DNA of 64,000 bases from NCBI RefSeq assembly GCF_000701345.1, contig NZ_JNIJ01000008.1, positions 62,001 through 126,000 on the forward strand, written 5' to 3'. Within the stretch, counting starts at the first letter, position 1; every line of letters begins with the position of its first letter. Shown here piece by piece: positions 23,357 through 31,910 of the stretch. The stretch is from Bradyrhizobium sp. URHD0069. GTDB taxonomy: Bacteria > Pseudomonadota > Alphaproteobacteria > Rhizobiales > Xanthobacteraceae. The notes beneath the pieces were generated by a model, which was given only the letters and a program-made list of their open reading frames with translations, was not told where the DNA came from and ran no database searches. The position numbers and the translations under genes are program-made.

Positions 23357-23803
23357 TCAGACGCTCGGCGTGATCGTAAGCGTCGAGGGCCGGATGGAAA
23401 CGGAGGTCTTGACCGACCGCAGGCTCGAGACACCGCCATAGGACGGGCCATAGCCGAAGCTCTCGCCCTGCCATATCGCGGTGCCGCCATCCGTCTCAAG
23501 GATCTTGAAGGGATAGAGCGTTCCACGCGCTGCTTCCGCGGCGGCCTTGAGTGCGAGTTGACCAAGGTCGCTGTCATTGCGGTTCATGGTCAGTTCGAAG
23601 TTCGGAAGGCTGCGCTGGCCCTTGAGCTGATAGGTGTCCCCGCTGCCGAGTGATTCCACCGCGATCTGAGCGAACTGCAGGGCCAGATCACCAAGGTTCG
23701 AGATGTCGCCGACCTCGATCCACTGATCGGGGGACGTGGGAGGCGACCCAGCGGGGCCGGTAAAGAATTTAGTGCCGGAAACGGGTCCAACGCCTGCGGG
23801 CAT
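23357..23803 (-). CDS. Major tail tube protein
   Basis: A 148-residue protein (GTKFFTGPAGSPPTSPDQWI, EVGDISNLGDLALQFAQIAV, LPNFELTMNRNDSDLGQLAL) with the beta-barrel pattern and size of siphovirus tail tube subunits and the correct position between tail terminator and chaperone. Confidence 0.8.
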   Translation of the reverse strand: MPAGVGPVSGTKFFTGPAGSPPTSPDQWIEVGDISNLGDLALQFAQIAVESLGSGDTYQLKGQRSLPNFELTMNRNDSDLGQLALKAAAEAARGTLYPFKILETDGGTAIWQGESFGYGPSYGGVSSLRSVKTSVSIRPSTLTITPSV

Positions 23804-23856
23804 GGTAGTTCTCCATTAGTTGAGAAAGAGCCGCTGAGCGGCGGGTAATCGCTGCG

Positions 23857-24324
23857 TCAAGCAGGATTGGGGGCGAAACAAACGTAGGGGATCGTCACCG
23901 GGATTTGCGTCCAAGCGTCTTTCGTCATCAGGGCTGAGCGGTAAGGCTGCTTCCAGACCTTTGCGGAAAACCCATCTTTGGTAACGACCGTTTCGAACTT
24001 GAAATATGAGAGGATTGCCGACGCGATGCGGCCCGGCGCATATTCGCCAGCGCCAATGCCGTGGAACACGTCAATCTGAAGCAGCCCGTAGAGTTGATTG
24101 GTTGAATTGCTGCTGACGCCCAGCCCCAGCGTCGGCGCCGGCAGGAACGTGGCCTTGAGCCATTTCCCGTAAATTACGGTGCTGCCGGATGCCGTTTTGT
24201 CTGGCGGCGGGGTAAACGCAATATTCGGCAGCGAAATTGTAAGGGCCGGTGATTGCGCCGCCGCGAAAGCTATGGCTCTATTGAGCAGCGCGGATTCAAT
24301 CGCAACCTCTACCGGATCAGGCAT
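23857..24324 (-). CDS. Tail terminator protein (DUF4128-like)
   Basis: A 155-residue protein: VEVAIESALLNRAIAFAAAQ, YGKWLKATFLPAPTLGLG, YGLLQIDVFHGIGAGEYAPG and KQPYRSALMTKDAWTQIPVT. This matches the DUF4128/gpU-like tail terminator layout. It sits between the neck genes and tail tube, with the HNH gene inserted upstream. Confidence 0.75.
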   Translation of the reverse strand: MPDPVEVAIESALLNRAIAFAAAQSPALTISLPNIAFTPPPDKTASGSTVIYGKWLKATFLPAPTLGLGVSSNSTNQLYGLLQIDVFHGIGAGEYAPGRIASAILSYFKFETVVTKDGFSAKVWKQPYRSALMTKDAWTQIPVTIPYVCFAPNPA

Positions 24325-24510
24325 TTGTCAGATTCCAAACCCTTGAGCGACAATGAGGCTGATGATCGGTTGAAGGCGGCCCGTGCCGTCCTTGGCGAGG
24401 CCAGTGGCAAGACGGTTCAGGCAGACACAGCCTTGTCCGCGGCGCGAAACGCGCTCACCCTGATCTCTCTGGGCTTGATTAAAGCGGGGCTGAAGCAGCC
24501 CGAGACTTAG
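24325..24510 (+). CDS. Possible short helical protein divergent from the tail terminator
   Basis: A 61-codon frame from TTG 24325: SDSKPLSDNEADDRLKAARA then SGKTVQADTALSAARNALTL ISLGLIKAGLK. Its composition is protein-like, but it is opposite to the late operon, uses a TTG directly abutting the terminator gene's ATG, and has no clear ribosome binding site. Could be a chance frame. Confidence 0.3.
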   Translation: MSDSKPLSDNEADDRLKAARAVLGEASGKTVQADTALSAARNALTLISLGLIKAGLKQPET

Positions 24511-24522
24511 CTTCCTGAGTGA

Positions 24523-25377
24523 CTAAGCCGCGTTTTTCGTGCGGTAGTTTTCGAGCCATTCAGCTAACTGCTTGCGACCGAAGCCGCGCAGCCCGTAGGC
24601 TCGATGAAACCCCCTGTGGCATTCGACGCATAGCGTGATGCCGTTGTCAGGGTCGTTTCGGTCTTTCGTGTTTTGACAGTGTGCCTCAACGTGATGCGCG
24701 TTCAGATTCCCGCCCTGTGCATCACCGCACCGCTGGCATTTGTAGCCGTCGCGCTCGTAAACCTGAATTCGCCATTTAGTTTGCTTCGCAGAATCCCGCC
24801 GCAATGCGCGCTCTTCCGCCGTCAGGTCTGGTCGCCAGTTTGGGTTTTTCGCGCCGTCCCGGTCCCGCTTCTTAGTTTCAACTCCAGCGGCATCAAACGC
24901 GCGGCGAATGATTGACTTGGTGACGCCGAACATCGCCATTAACGATTTAATATCCGCATCTTGTTTGGCGTATTCCAACGCCACCAACTGCGGGTCTAAA
25001 TCGATGCGCCGATGGTTTGGCTTCCCCCTCTTGGTGTCGTTATGGTGCCGTATCATGACGCCGGATTCACGCAATCTACGGAGAATGGTGGACGCGTTAA
25101 CCCCAAGAAGTTCACCGATGCGTTCGGCGTTCCATTCATTGTCAACGTAGAGTTTGGCAGCCTTTTCTAGGTCGAACCGGACTCGCCTGCCATGATGAAC
25201 GGCAGCATTTCGGTCATCACGGGGCTCTATCCCAGTCCGCTTCAAAATACGAAGCAGCGTTGGCATTGAGCAGCCCAATTCGGCGCACAAATCTGAATTA
25301 CGCCGCCTCTTGGTAATATACTCGTTGCGCAGCCAACTATCTTCGACCGCAAACTTTATCTGTGCGCCCCTCGCCAT
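24523..25377 (-). CDS. HNH endonuclease with repeated N-terminal HTH modules
   Basis: A 284-residue protein. Residues about 1-175 contain three or four short HTH-like units (SDLCAELGCSMPTLLRILKR, AERIGELLGVNASTILRRLR, DIKSLMAMFGVTKSIIRRAF), then a C-terminal HNH domain (DGYKCQRCGDAQGG, NAHHVEAHCQNT, ITLCVECHRGFHRAYG) with two zinc-type Cys pairs. It interrupts the neck/tail gene order, as expected of a free-standing homing endonuclease. The HTH array probably reads a long target site. Confidence 0.8.
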   Translation of the reverse strand: MARGAQIKFAVEDSWLRNEYITKRRRNSDLCAELGCSMPTLLRILKRTGIEPRDDRNAAVHHGRRVRFDLEKAAKLYVDNEWNAERIGELLGVNASTILRRLRESGVMIRHHNDTKRGKPNHRRIDLDPQLVALEYAKQDADIKSLMAMFGVTKSIIRRAFDAAGVETKKRDRDGAKNPNWRPDLTAEERALRRDSAKQTKWRIQVYERDGYKCQRCGDAQGGNLNAHHVEAHCQNTKDRNDPDNGITLCVECHRGFHRAYGLRGFGRKQLAEWLENYRTKNAA

Positions 25378-25386
25378 ACCGGGATT

Positions 25387-25830
25387 CTAAACCCTCGACT
25401 TAGCATCTGCAACCACACCGTTCACAATAACCTGCCACTGCTCTGCCGCGAGATCGACATAGCGGCGCGGCGCCATGTTCGCGGTGCCCCAGTTGACGTG
25501 GCCGGCATAGGCCGCGGTCCAGCCCAGATAGATAGTCTGCCCTAGTGTGGCACTAGCGATCACTGTCGTGATCTGGCCCTCATCAAAACTGTACGATTGC
25601 TCGTCTTTCGGCTGGGCCGTGGGATCGATGGTCGGCATTGCCTCTGTCGAGGCGCGCTCACTGGCCCGCAGAAAGCCAGTCTGAACATTGACCACCCCGC
25701 CGCTAAGATTGGCCACGACCACGGAATTAAGCCGCTGGGTGCTTTCCTTCCAAACCGCGGTCATGCGTTGCTCAGTCGATTTAACCCAGTCATCGACTGC
25801 CGAGACAAACGCTAGATTGTTGACCGCCAT
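25387..25830 (-). CDS. Putative HK97 gp10-like neck protein
   Basis: A 147-residue protein from ATG 25830 overlapping the upstream TGA. VDDWVKSTEQRMTAVWKEST, GGVVNVQTGFLRASERAST and YAGHVNWGTANMAPRRYVDL give the helix then 'VRTGYLRAS' pattern of gp10/neck proteins. Position between the Mu F-like head protein and the tail terminator agrees. Confidence 0.6.
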   Translation of the reverse strand: MAVNNLAFVSAVDDWVKSTEQRMTAVWKESTQRLNSVVVANLSGGVVNVQTGFLRASERASTEAMPTIDPTAQPKDEQSYSFDEGQITTVIASATLGQTIYLGWTAAYAGHVNWGTANMAPRRYVDLAAEQWQVIVNGVVADAKSRV

Positions 25831-26834
25831 CACTTGATCCCGGAGAGGAAGTCCACGGACGGCTCGAGGAAACAGCGGCACGAAATTGTGTTCGCGACGC
25901 TCGCATTAGGGTCACCGGGAAACCTGATCGGCCCCAGCGAAGATTGAAACACCCCGCCATACCTGATCCGCGACCCGTTAAGCTCTCGGTGCGCGTCGCG
26001 GACTCGTTTGTCGTGGGCAGAGCGCCAGACCATCGTCACCGTATCGGCCTTCAGGGCGCCGGATTTGATGGCTTGATCTATTGCATCGTGTTGCGCCTGG
26101 TGCAGCGCGCGAATGGTTTCTGATCGAGCGATCGTCTCTGCCCGGTATCTCAGCGCGCGGTTGCGATACGCTGCCACCATCTTGGCCCGCAGATCGGCGG
26201 GGATGGGTTCTTTGTCCCGTACCGCCTTGGCTACCGCGCGATCAAACCGCGCATCCCGAAGCGTCCTTGTGAGGCTGGAGGCTGGATTATTCGCCAACTC
26301 CTCGGCGTAGTTTCTGGCCCATTGCTCTTGGCTCTCGGTGAGCCCGATCACGCCGCCCTGTCGCTGGCCGTTGGCGCCGATCCTGCCGACAAGATCAAGC
26401 GCCGTGGTGCGCGGGTTCAGGCCCTTGGACAATCCGTCCTGCAAAAATCCTCGGATCATGTTGCGCTGATCGTCCACGATCTCGCGGATCATGTTGGACG
26501 AATACTGCCGCAACCAGTTTTCAGCGATCGGGTTTCTGATCGAGAACTGAAACCGGACCCGGAAGCCTTGCGCGTCCTTCACTACCGGAAGCGCGGTTGA
26601 TGTTGCCGAGCCTCCCGCCTCGTATGCTGATTCAAACGCCTTGTCGAACACCCGGAACTGGATCGGGTCTAAGCCCACTGCGCGCAGCGCGCCGCCTATA
26701 TCCCCGCGCTCGAGCATTCTCGCGATCTGGTCGATCTGCGCGGCGTTCCTGACCTCGTTGAACGCTTCAAGGAACGATTGCCGAAGGTGGGGTTCCCATG
26801 CGTCGATTAACTGGTCAAAGCGGTTGGCGGCCAT
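25830..26834 (-). CDS. Minor head protein (Mu gpF/SPP1 gp7-like)
   Basis: A 334-residue protein. The C-terminal part carries the family signature: RAETIARSETIRALHQAQHD, MVWRSAHDKRVRDAHRELNG, then IRFPGDPNASVANTISCRCF. The N-terminus is helical. Such proteins act in head morphogenesis or DNA injection and are usually near the portal; here they are about 11 kb downstream of it. Confidence 0.82.
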   Translation of the reverse strand: MAANRFDQLIDAWEPHLRQSFLEAFNEVRNAAQIDQIARMLERGDIGGALRAVGLDPIQFRVFDKAFESAYEAGGSATSTALPVVKDAQGFRVRFQFSIRNPIAENWLRQYSSNMIREIVDDQRNMIRGFLQDGLSKGLNPRTTALDLVGRIGANGQRQGGVIGLTESQEQWARNYAEELANNPASSLTRTLRDARFDRAVAKAVRDKEPIPADLRAKMVAAYRNRALRYRAETIARSETIRALHQAQHDAIDQAIKSGALKADTVTMVWRSAHDKRVRDAHRELNGSRIRYGGVFQSSLGPIRFPGDPNASVANTISCRCFLEPSVDFLSGIK

Positions 26835-27097
26835 CAGGCTTCGTTCGTCTGCCGGCTGACATACTCATGCTCCAGCCAATTGATTGCGCCGAGCATTTCG
26901 TAGACATTTTCGTGGTGACCGCCCCAGCACGCGAGACGGTTGCCGTCCGCGGTGAAGCCTGTCCCGATGAAGCTCTGAAGCCTGCCCGACTTCGCCATCG
27001 CCAGTATATCTTCTATTGCCTCAATCAGCCCTTGGCGCGGCTCACCTAGTTGGGATGGTCGGCTGCCTGTGATGCTGACAACGTTATCCGCCGCCAT
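26834..27097 (-). CDS. Small conserved phage protein
   Basis: An 87-residue protein (from ATG 27097, overlapping the upstream TAA): GLIEAIEDILAMAKSGRLQS then FIGTGFTADGNRLACWGGHH and MLGAINWLEHEYVSRQ. Frequent in rhizobial and other alphaproteobacterial phages as a conserved hypothetical; function unknown. Confidence 0.6.
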   Translation of the reverse strand: MAADNVVSITGSRPSQLGEPRQGLIEAIEDILAMAKSGRLQSFIGTGFTADGNRLACWGGHHENVYEMLGAINWLEHEYVSRQTNEA

Positions 27098-27498
27098 TAC
27101 GTCACCGTCCTGCACGACCATGTAGCGCGGGCCGGATCGGTCGAGACAGCCTTCATGCTAGAAGTTCCGCTCGTAGCCGGACCCGCTATCGTTCCCGAGA
27201 CACCCTGAGACGGCACCGACAATCTGTCACCGGCTTGCGGCTCCACCGAAAGCGATGCTGCAAGGATTATGATATTGACATCGGTCGCATTGACTAAACC
27301 GCCAGCGCGCACGCCGGCGCTGTAGTCTTCCACGATTGCCTTACAGGCGTATGGCACCGGAACTGGCGCGGGCGGATCGGCGGGGTCATAGGCCGGGCTA
27401 TCCGGAATAACATCGCGCGTCAGCACAGCGTCAAGGAACAGCCCCCGCATGCCCTTGTAGACTTGCGCCCGTAGTGCGCCCTCGAGCGGAGAGGTCAT
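27097..27498 (-). CDS. Putative head-tail connector/completion protein
   Basis: A 133-residue protein: ALRAQVYKGMRGLFLDAVLT, VPVPYACKAIVEDYSAGVRA and DRLSVPSQGVSGTIAGPAT. A beta-rich small protein in the neck region, most likely a head completion or joining protein. No firm family match; start ATG overlaps the upstream TAA. Confidence 0.55.
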   Translation of the reverse strand: MTSPLEGALRAQVYKGMRGLFLDAVLTRDVIPDSPAYDPADPPAPVPVPYACKAIVEDYSAGVRAGGLVNATDVNIIILAASLSVEPQAGDRLSVPSQGVSGTIAGPATSGTSSMKAVSTDPARATWSCRTVT

Positions 27499-27767
27499 TA
27501 GAATTCGACCACTTCACCGTCCGCAAACTCAATTCGCCGTACGGCTTTCATATCGCCGGTCTTGGGGCTTGCGACGCGATACTCTGCGTGGGCCGCAACG
27601 TCTAACTGAACCGCGCAAAGGTCGATTTTTGCCCTAACGAGGTCGCCAGCGCGCAAATCGATAGCAATCCGCTCAATGCCTTGGATCTCGGCCCCGGTCA
27701 CCGTGTCGATGACCTTCGTTCCGTTGGCGATACCGCCTTCTGATTTAATTCTGACGCTATCCATCAT
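27498..27767 (-). CDS. Small neck-region protein
   Basis: An 89-residue product: GGIANGTKVIDTVTGAEIQG, IERIAIDLRAGDLVRAKIDL, MKAVRRIEFADGEVVEF. The repeated short beta strands suggest a small beta-barrel. Stop overlaps the next ATG (TAATG). Function unknown, presumably structural. Confidence 0.55.
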   Translation of the reverse strand: MMDSVRIKSEGGIANGTKVIDTVTGAEIQGIERIAIDLRAGDLVRAKIDLCAVQLDVAAHAEYRVASPKTGDMKAVRRIEFADGEVVEF

Positions 27768-28291
27768 CCCCTCACCGCCGACGCTGTATATGGACTTGGA
27801 GCCGCGCCGAGCAATCCAGCCAGGATTCCATCAATGATGCTGAACGTGGTTTGAGCCGATGCGTTTCCACCATATTCGATTTCGACGCTGCCAGCTTTCA
27901 GCCGCCTTATCTGCCCTCCCCGTTCAAGATCGGGAGACATGGAGCCGGGCGCAACAAGCTCCCGCAAGGATGCCTCGCAAACGGCATGAACTATCTCGAC
28001 TGGGATCTCGTCTTCGGCAATTTCCTCGCCGTCTGCGTCGGTCATGCCAGAGCGCGGGAATAGGAGCGCCTGCTCCCTGCCGTTGATCTTCTCTCCCGAA
28101 AGCCTGTTCCTGATCATGGCTTCGATCGCGGCAGTCCCGCGGATCAGCGCGGCGGCCTTGCCCTGATCTGGCGATGTGCTGGCTTCCGTCCATGCCGAAT
28201 TGCCACGAGCCGAATGATAGGCGTCGGCATCAGCAACGCTGACGCTGGAATTGGCATCCGCCAAGCCCGTACCGTCTTCAACGATGATCAT
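27764..28291 (-). CDS. DnaT-like/head-tail connector protein
   Basis: A 175-residue protein: IIVEDGTGLADANSSVSVAD, ADAYHSARGNSAWTEASTS, LFPRSGMTDADGEEIAEDEI and PVEIVHAVCEASLRELV. This matches the 'DnaT-like ssDNA-binding' family name found in phages, whose members sit in neck modules and are more likely adaptor (connector) proteins. ATGA overlap with the gene upstream. Confidence 0.7.
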   Translation of the reverse strand: MIIVEDGTGLADANSSVSVADADAYHSARGNSAWTEASTSPDQGKAAALIRGTAAIEAMIRNRLSGEKINGREQALLFPRSGMTDADGEEIAEDEIPVEIVHAVCEASLRELVAPGSMSPDLERGGQIRRLKAGSVEIEYGGNASAQTTFSIIDGILAGLLGAAPSPYTASAVRG

Positions 28292-28674
28292 GCGGCAACC
28301 TTTCGTGGTCGCCCGCGCGGGCGTTTAGTTGGCGCTGGAGCCGGATCATTTACGGCCGCATCGTATAGGAGTGGCCCCTCAACAATCTTACAGCCCATCA
28401 ATGCGGTGCCGCCGACATCTATCGGGATATCCTCGCCGTAAAACTTGGTTGGCTCTGGGCCTGCTTGAACCGAAACCACGCCATACACCGCCTCGATGCG
28501 CTCACGGTGCCATGGAGCCACGTCAGGCATGAACTCGATATGGTCGGACTGCGGAACATTGCTTGACCACATATCCGCCTGAACAGCGGTGGCCCTAGCC
28601 TCACGGGTGCGGAGTTCTTTCGCCCTCGCCTTGGCGGATATTCCATCCAGCCCGTAGAAAACGAAGGTCAGCAT
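28288..28674 (-). CDS. Small structural-region protein with AT-hook-like tail
   Basis: A 128-residue protein immediately downstream of the capsid gene. The N-terminal half is helical (GISAKARAKELRTREARATA). The middle has DIPIDVGGTALMGCKIVEGP, strikingly like FVGGESLMGCRIIEGPFLE in the tail tip protein (16799-18391). The C-terminus KRPRGRPRKVAA contains an AT-hook core (RGRP) and may contact DNA. Function unknown. Confidence 0.55.
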   Translation of the reverse strand: MLTFVFYGLDGISAKARAKELRTREARATAVQADMWSSNVPQSDHIEFMPDVAPWHRERIEAVYGVVSVQAGPEPTKFYGEDIPIDVGGTALMGCKIVEGPLLYDAAVNDPAPAPTKRPRGRPRKVAA

Positions 28675-28740
28675 CCGAAGGCTCCGATCTCAAAGCAAAG
28701 GACGGGGCACAGGCCCCGCCCTCTATGTCGTGTCCCGCGA

Positions 28741-29712
28741 TTAGCGGCTGCGAACAGCCACGCCAGCGGTGTTCTTGATGCTGGTCGCGGTCTTATCCCA
28801 ATTACTACCCGTGCCGATCTCGGTATCGGTCGGGGACTTGCCGCCGTTGCCCGTATCCCAGGTGTAACCCTTGAGAGCCAGGTTGTAGGTCCACTCACCC
28901 TGCCACGTCCGGGTGATGTTCTCGTCACCGTTGGAGGTTTCGAGGTTGGAGAAGAAATCGCCGTTGTCTTCAACGATGATCGCATTCTCGACCAGACCCA
29001 GCGTGTAGTAGTCGGTCACGTCCGGAGACGATACCGCACCATACAGCGACGGCGAGTCGGTCACGACGAAGCGCCGGCCGAAACCGTCTTCGCGCACCTG
29101 CACGTCACCGAACACAAACAACTGAGCCGTGTTGGTCAGCGCCGCGTCATAGAGATCGTGCAACGGGGTGGAGTGCATCGCCCAAGCCCGGATGGACTGA
29201 GCGCTGTCACCGAACTTCTGCGCGCCGCGATTGAGGGCGTTCAGGGTGAGCGTGCCCTGCGACGGCACGTCGTATTCGGCAGTGGCGCCGACATTGACGA
29301 ACGCAGCGCGGGCGGCTTTCAGACCAGTGTTCAGCATGTCCTGAAACTGACCCTTGGCGACCTGCTCACCGATCACCACGCCAGCCACTTCGGGGCTCTC
29401 CTGAATCCAGGTGAACTGCGAAGGGTTGAACGCGATCGGGGGAGTGCCGGTCGCAACCTTGACCGACGCTTCCTGCAGCATCGCGAGCGCAACCGGAGAC
29501 ACGGCGCCGGATGCGTAAACATCGCGACGGCGGATCAGGTTGGCGATCTCGGAGAACTGCGAGCGCTGGCGGAAATCGCCCATGTTGCGCTTCGTGGTGA
29601 GAGTGATGGTGCCGGCCGAGGCCGAGTTGAACAGGTCAACCTGTTGCGAGATAACTTCGGTGATGGTCTGCTGAACGAAATCGTTGAAGACCACCATGTT
29701 TGACATAGCCAT
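28741..29712 (-). CDS. Major capsid protein
   Basis: A 323-residue protein following the scaffold gene: MAMSNMVVFNDFVQQTITEV, TLTTKRNMGDFRQRSQFSEI, VFGDVQVREDGFGRRFVVTD, LGLVENAIIVEDNGDFFSN and TWQGEWTYNLALKGYTWDTG. This is the pattern of major capsid proteins of HK97-fold siphoviruses with separate scaffold. Identity rests on pattern and order; no search was possible. Confidence 0.85.
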   Translation of the reverse strand: MAMSNMVVFNDFVQQTITEVISQQVDLFNSASAGTITLTTKRNMGDFRQRSQFSEIANLIRRRDVYASGAVSPVALAMLQEASVKVATGTPPIAFNPSQFTWIQESPEVAGVVIGEQVAKGQFQDMLNTGLKAARAAFVNVGATAEYDVPSQGTLTLNALNRGAQKFGDSAQSIRAWAMHSTPLHDLYDAALTNTAQLFVFGDVQVREDGFGRRFVVTDSPSLYGAVSSPDVTDYYTLGLVENAIIVEDNGDFFSNLETSNGDENITRTWQGEWTYNLALKGYTWDTGNGGKSPTDTEIGTGSNWDKTATSIKNTAGVAVRSR

Positions 29713-29718
29713 GGAAAA

Positions 29719-30498
29719 CTATTCCTTCTTCTGAGATTTGAGGAAGGCGGCCTTATCTTCGGGGGTCTTTGCTTCCGCCCAAGTTTTCGGGACGCCGGGT
29801 TTCTGATCCGGATTCCCCGGCTGCTTGGTTGGCTGCGTTCCGCTGCCCGATTGGCCAGAGCCTTCGAAGGCCCGGCCGAATGCATCCGACTGACGCATTT
29901 CCTGCACCAGATCGGCAATCGTCATGGGGTCGCCCTTCGCGTTACCGATGCGGGCGTTTCCATCCTTGTCCACCACTTCAACGACGAACCGGCCGTTGTC
30001 TTCGCGCACGCGGGTGTGCTTCTGGACGTGGGGCAACAGCAATTCCACTGAGCCCTTTGACTCGGCCAGAGCGGCGGTCGCCGACTGATCGATGAGCAGA
30101 CCTTCGACGGTCTTTGTGAGCTGGCCGATCCTGCCATCCCGCGTCTTGATTTCCTCGCCGTGCTTTTCGAGCAGTTGGCGCTTTGCCGCCTCAAGGCGTT
30201 CGGACACGATCTTGTCCGCCTCCTTCGTGGGATCGATGTTGCCAAGCTCTTCCAGCCGGGCCAGCGCGTCGCGGGCTTTGTCGGGGTCGATGTCCTTGAA
30301 CTTCAGGACGTCTTTCTCCAGCCGCTTCCGCAGCGTCATTTCCTTGCCGAGGGTGTTCTTCAGGCCGGAAACATCTTCGAGCCCAAAGCCATCGACAGGC
30401 TCGACCTCGAGAATGAATTTGCCTTCGTTCTCCTTGTAGAAGCCGCGGGCGGCTTCAGGCACGGATTCGATCGTCTCAACAATTGCCTTGAGGGCCAT
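29719..30498 (-). CDS. Capsid scaffolding protein
   Basis: A 259-residue protein rich in Lys/Glu coiled coil (EMTLRKRLEKDVLKFKDIDP, KIVSERLEAAKRQLLEKHGE, GRIGQLTKTVEGLLIDQSAT) with a flexible Gly/Pro/Gln C-terminus (GSGQSGSGTQPTKQPGNPDQ) and a final short helix. Such a layout directly upstream of the capsid gene is typical of scaffold proteins that are ejected from the procapsid. Confidence 0.8.
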   Translation of the reverse strand: MALKAIVETIESVPEAARGFYKENEGKFILEVEPVDGFGLEDVSGLKNTLGKEMTLRKRLEKDVLKFKDIDPDKARDALARLEELGNIDPTKEADKIVSERLEAAKRQLLEKHGEEIKTRDGRIGQLTKTVEGLLIDQSATAALAESKGSVELLLPHVQKHTRVREDNGRFVVEVVDKDGNARIGNAKGDPMTIADLVQEMRQSDAFGRAFEGSGQSGSGTQPTKQPGNPDQKPGVPKTWAEAKTPEDKAAFLKSQKKE

Positions 30499-30558
30499 GG
30501 TCTATCCATTCCGGATGTTAGATGCGCATTCCGCGCGATGTGCTGGCGGTGCCAGCGT

Positions 30559-31131
30559 TCAGGTTCGGCTTTCCGCCAACCATCCGGGCGTAGGTGAGCC
30601 CAGAATTTCCTTGGTGTATCCGCTCATCGAACGAACGCGACCAGCGAAGTGCGGGATGGATTCCGTCATCCCCTTGGTAAAGCTGTCTCGCTGCGCCCAC
30701 GGCTTCCCGCGCGTGAAGTGCGGTTCCGTTGTCATCGGCACGCCGGCGAGAACGACGCGATCAAATCCATCTTCCAACGCGACCTTCACCGCGAACAGTC
30801 CGGAGCTCCCCGACGAATTCATGCCGGGCCATCGGTATGATACCCGCCGGTCCACGGGATGATTGCCGTGCATGCCGCATTCCGAGGCGAGCGGGCCAAC
30901 GGTTTCATATTTGCTGTGCAAACCGAGCGCCGCGCGTTCGGCTTTGTATTTCTCCTGCCATTCCGGATGCAGGCCGCACCAGGTAAAGCGCGGGCCTTCC
31001 CAATGAACCCCGGCCAGCTTGACGCAATAGTAAGCGTCAAAATTCACCAGATTGGATGCCGCCTGTACTTCTTCCCAGACGTTGGCCGAGCAGCCGACGA
31101 CCAGCGCCCGCTTCAGGCCAGTTGCTGCCAT
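30559..31131 (-). CDS. Rossmann-like, possible glycan-modifying protein
   Basis: A 190-residue protein from ATG 31131. LKRALVVGCSANVWEEVQAA at the start and SSGSSGLFAVKVALEDGFDR, VVLAGVPMTTEPH later resemble the Rossmann-type core of DUF115/sialyltransferase-like proteins (SG..A...A...GF..V.L.G). It overlaps the GT-B-like gene upstream by 19 bp. It belongs to the cassette between portal and scaffold. The specific reaction is not known. Confidence 0.5.
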   Translation of the reverse strand: MAATGLKRALVVGCSANVWEEVQAASNLVNFDAYYCVKLAGVHWEGPRFTWCGLHPEWQEKYKAERAALGLHSKYETVGPLASECGMHGNHPVDRRVSYRWPGMNSSGSSGLFAVKVALEDGFDRVVLAGVPMTTEPHFTRGKPWAQRDSFTKGMTESIPHFAGRVRSMSGYTKEILGSPTPGWLAESRT

Positions 31132-31910
31132 AAAGTGCCGTCCACCAATTCCTGCTCGTTCCACTGGGAGGCAGCGAGCGACCATAACCATCGATCACGA
31201 TCTGGATAAACCGGCTTTTCGATCTTGCTCAGGTCCGTCTGCCCCACCAAGGCAGCCGCTGAATCAGGGTGTACGTAGACAGGACAACCAAGAATGACAG
31301 CCTCAACAGCAGCAATGGAGGCGTGAGTAACAAGGCAATGAGCGCCTTCAAGATCCGACTGCAACGAGCGCTTCGACTCCTTGTCCCTGATGACAAGCTG
31401 CCTATCCGTGACGCGCGCCAGTGCATCGATCGTCTCCGCTATCCAGTTTTCGCACTGGTGAAACTTCGAATATGTCCTTGTCGGCGCCGCGATCACGATA
31501 TGACGGCCGTTGCGTTGCCAAGGCTTGACGTCAATCTTCAGTGCGTCCCACCGATCGGAGGGGACGTTGCGAATTAACTGCATCTGGTAGGCGTTCAGAT
31601 GCCAGCGGTAATACCCGCCATCAGAGCCCCGTGGGAGCCATGTGGCAAAGACGCGCCGGGCGTACCCACGATCCCAATAAACGAACTGGCGGCCCGTCTT
31701 GCGCCACTCAGCTATGAGCGGCGTTGACTCCGGCTGGCATCCAACAATCGGGATAATGTCGTTGGGCAACTGGTCGATAAGTCCGATGTCGTGGCGGACA
31801 ACCCGGCCGCCTGCAGCTTCTATCTTGCTCCCGATGCGCTCGAATAAATCAAGCTTGAAGTCTTTCAGGCCTGCCGGGATGAACAGGCAGACCTTGGCGG
31901 GGTCGATCAC
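31113..31910 (-). CDS. GT-B-like glycosyltransferase
   Basis: A 265-residue protein read from GTG 31910, which overlaps the upstream TGA (GTGA). GSKIEAAGGRVVRHDIGLID, RHIVIAAPTRTYSKFHQCEN and THASIAAVEAVILGCPVYVH then PDSAAALVGQTDLSKIEKP match the C-terminal nucleotide-sugar half of GT-B or capsule-type transferases (S.a..Eal..G.Pv). Substrate unknown. Confidence 0.65.
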   Translation of the reverse strand: MIDPAKVCLFIPAGLKDFKLDLFERIGSKIEAAGGRVVRHDIGLIDQLPNDIIPIVGCQPESTPLIAEWRKTGRQFVYWDRGYARRVFATWLPRGSDGGYYRWHLNAYQMQLIRNVPSDRWDALKIDVKPWQRNGRHIVIAAPTRTYSKFHQCENWIAETIDALARVTDRQLVIRDKESKRSLQSDLEGAHCLVTHASIAAVEAVILGCPVYVHPDSAAALVGQTDLSKIEKPVYPDRDRWLWSLAASQWNEQELVDGTLWQQLA

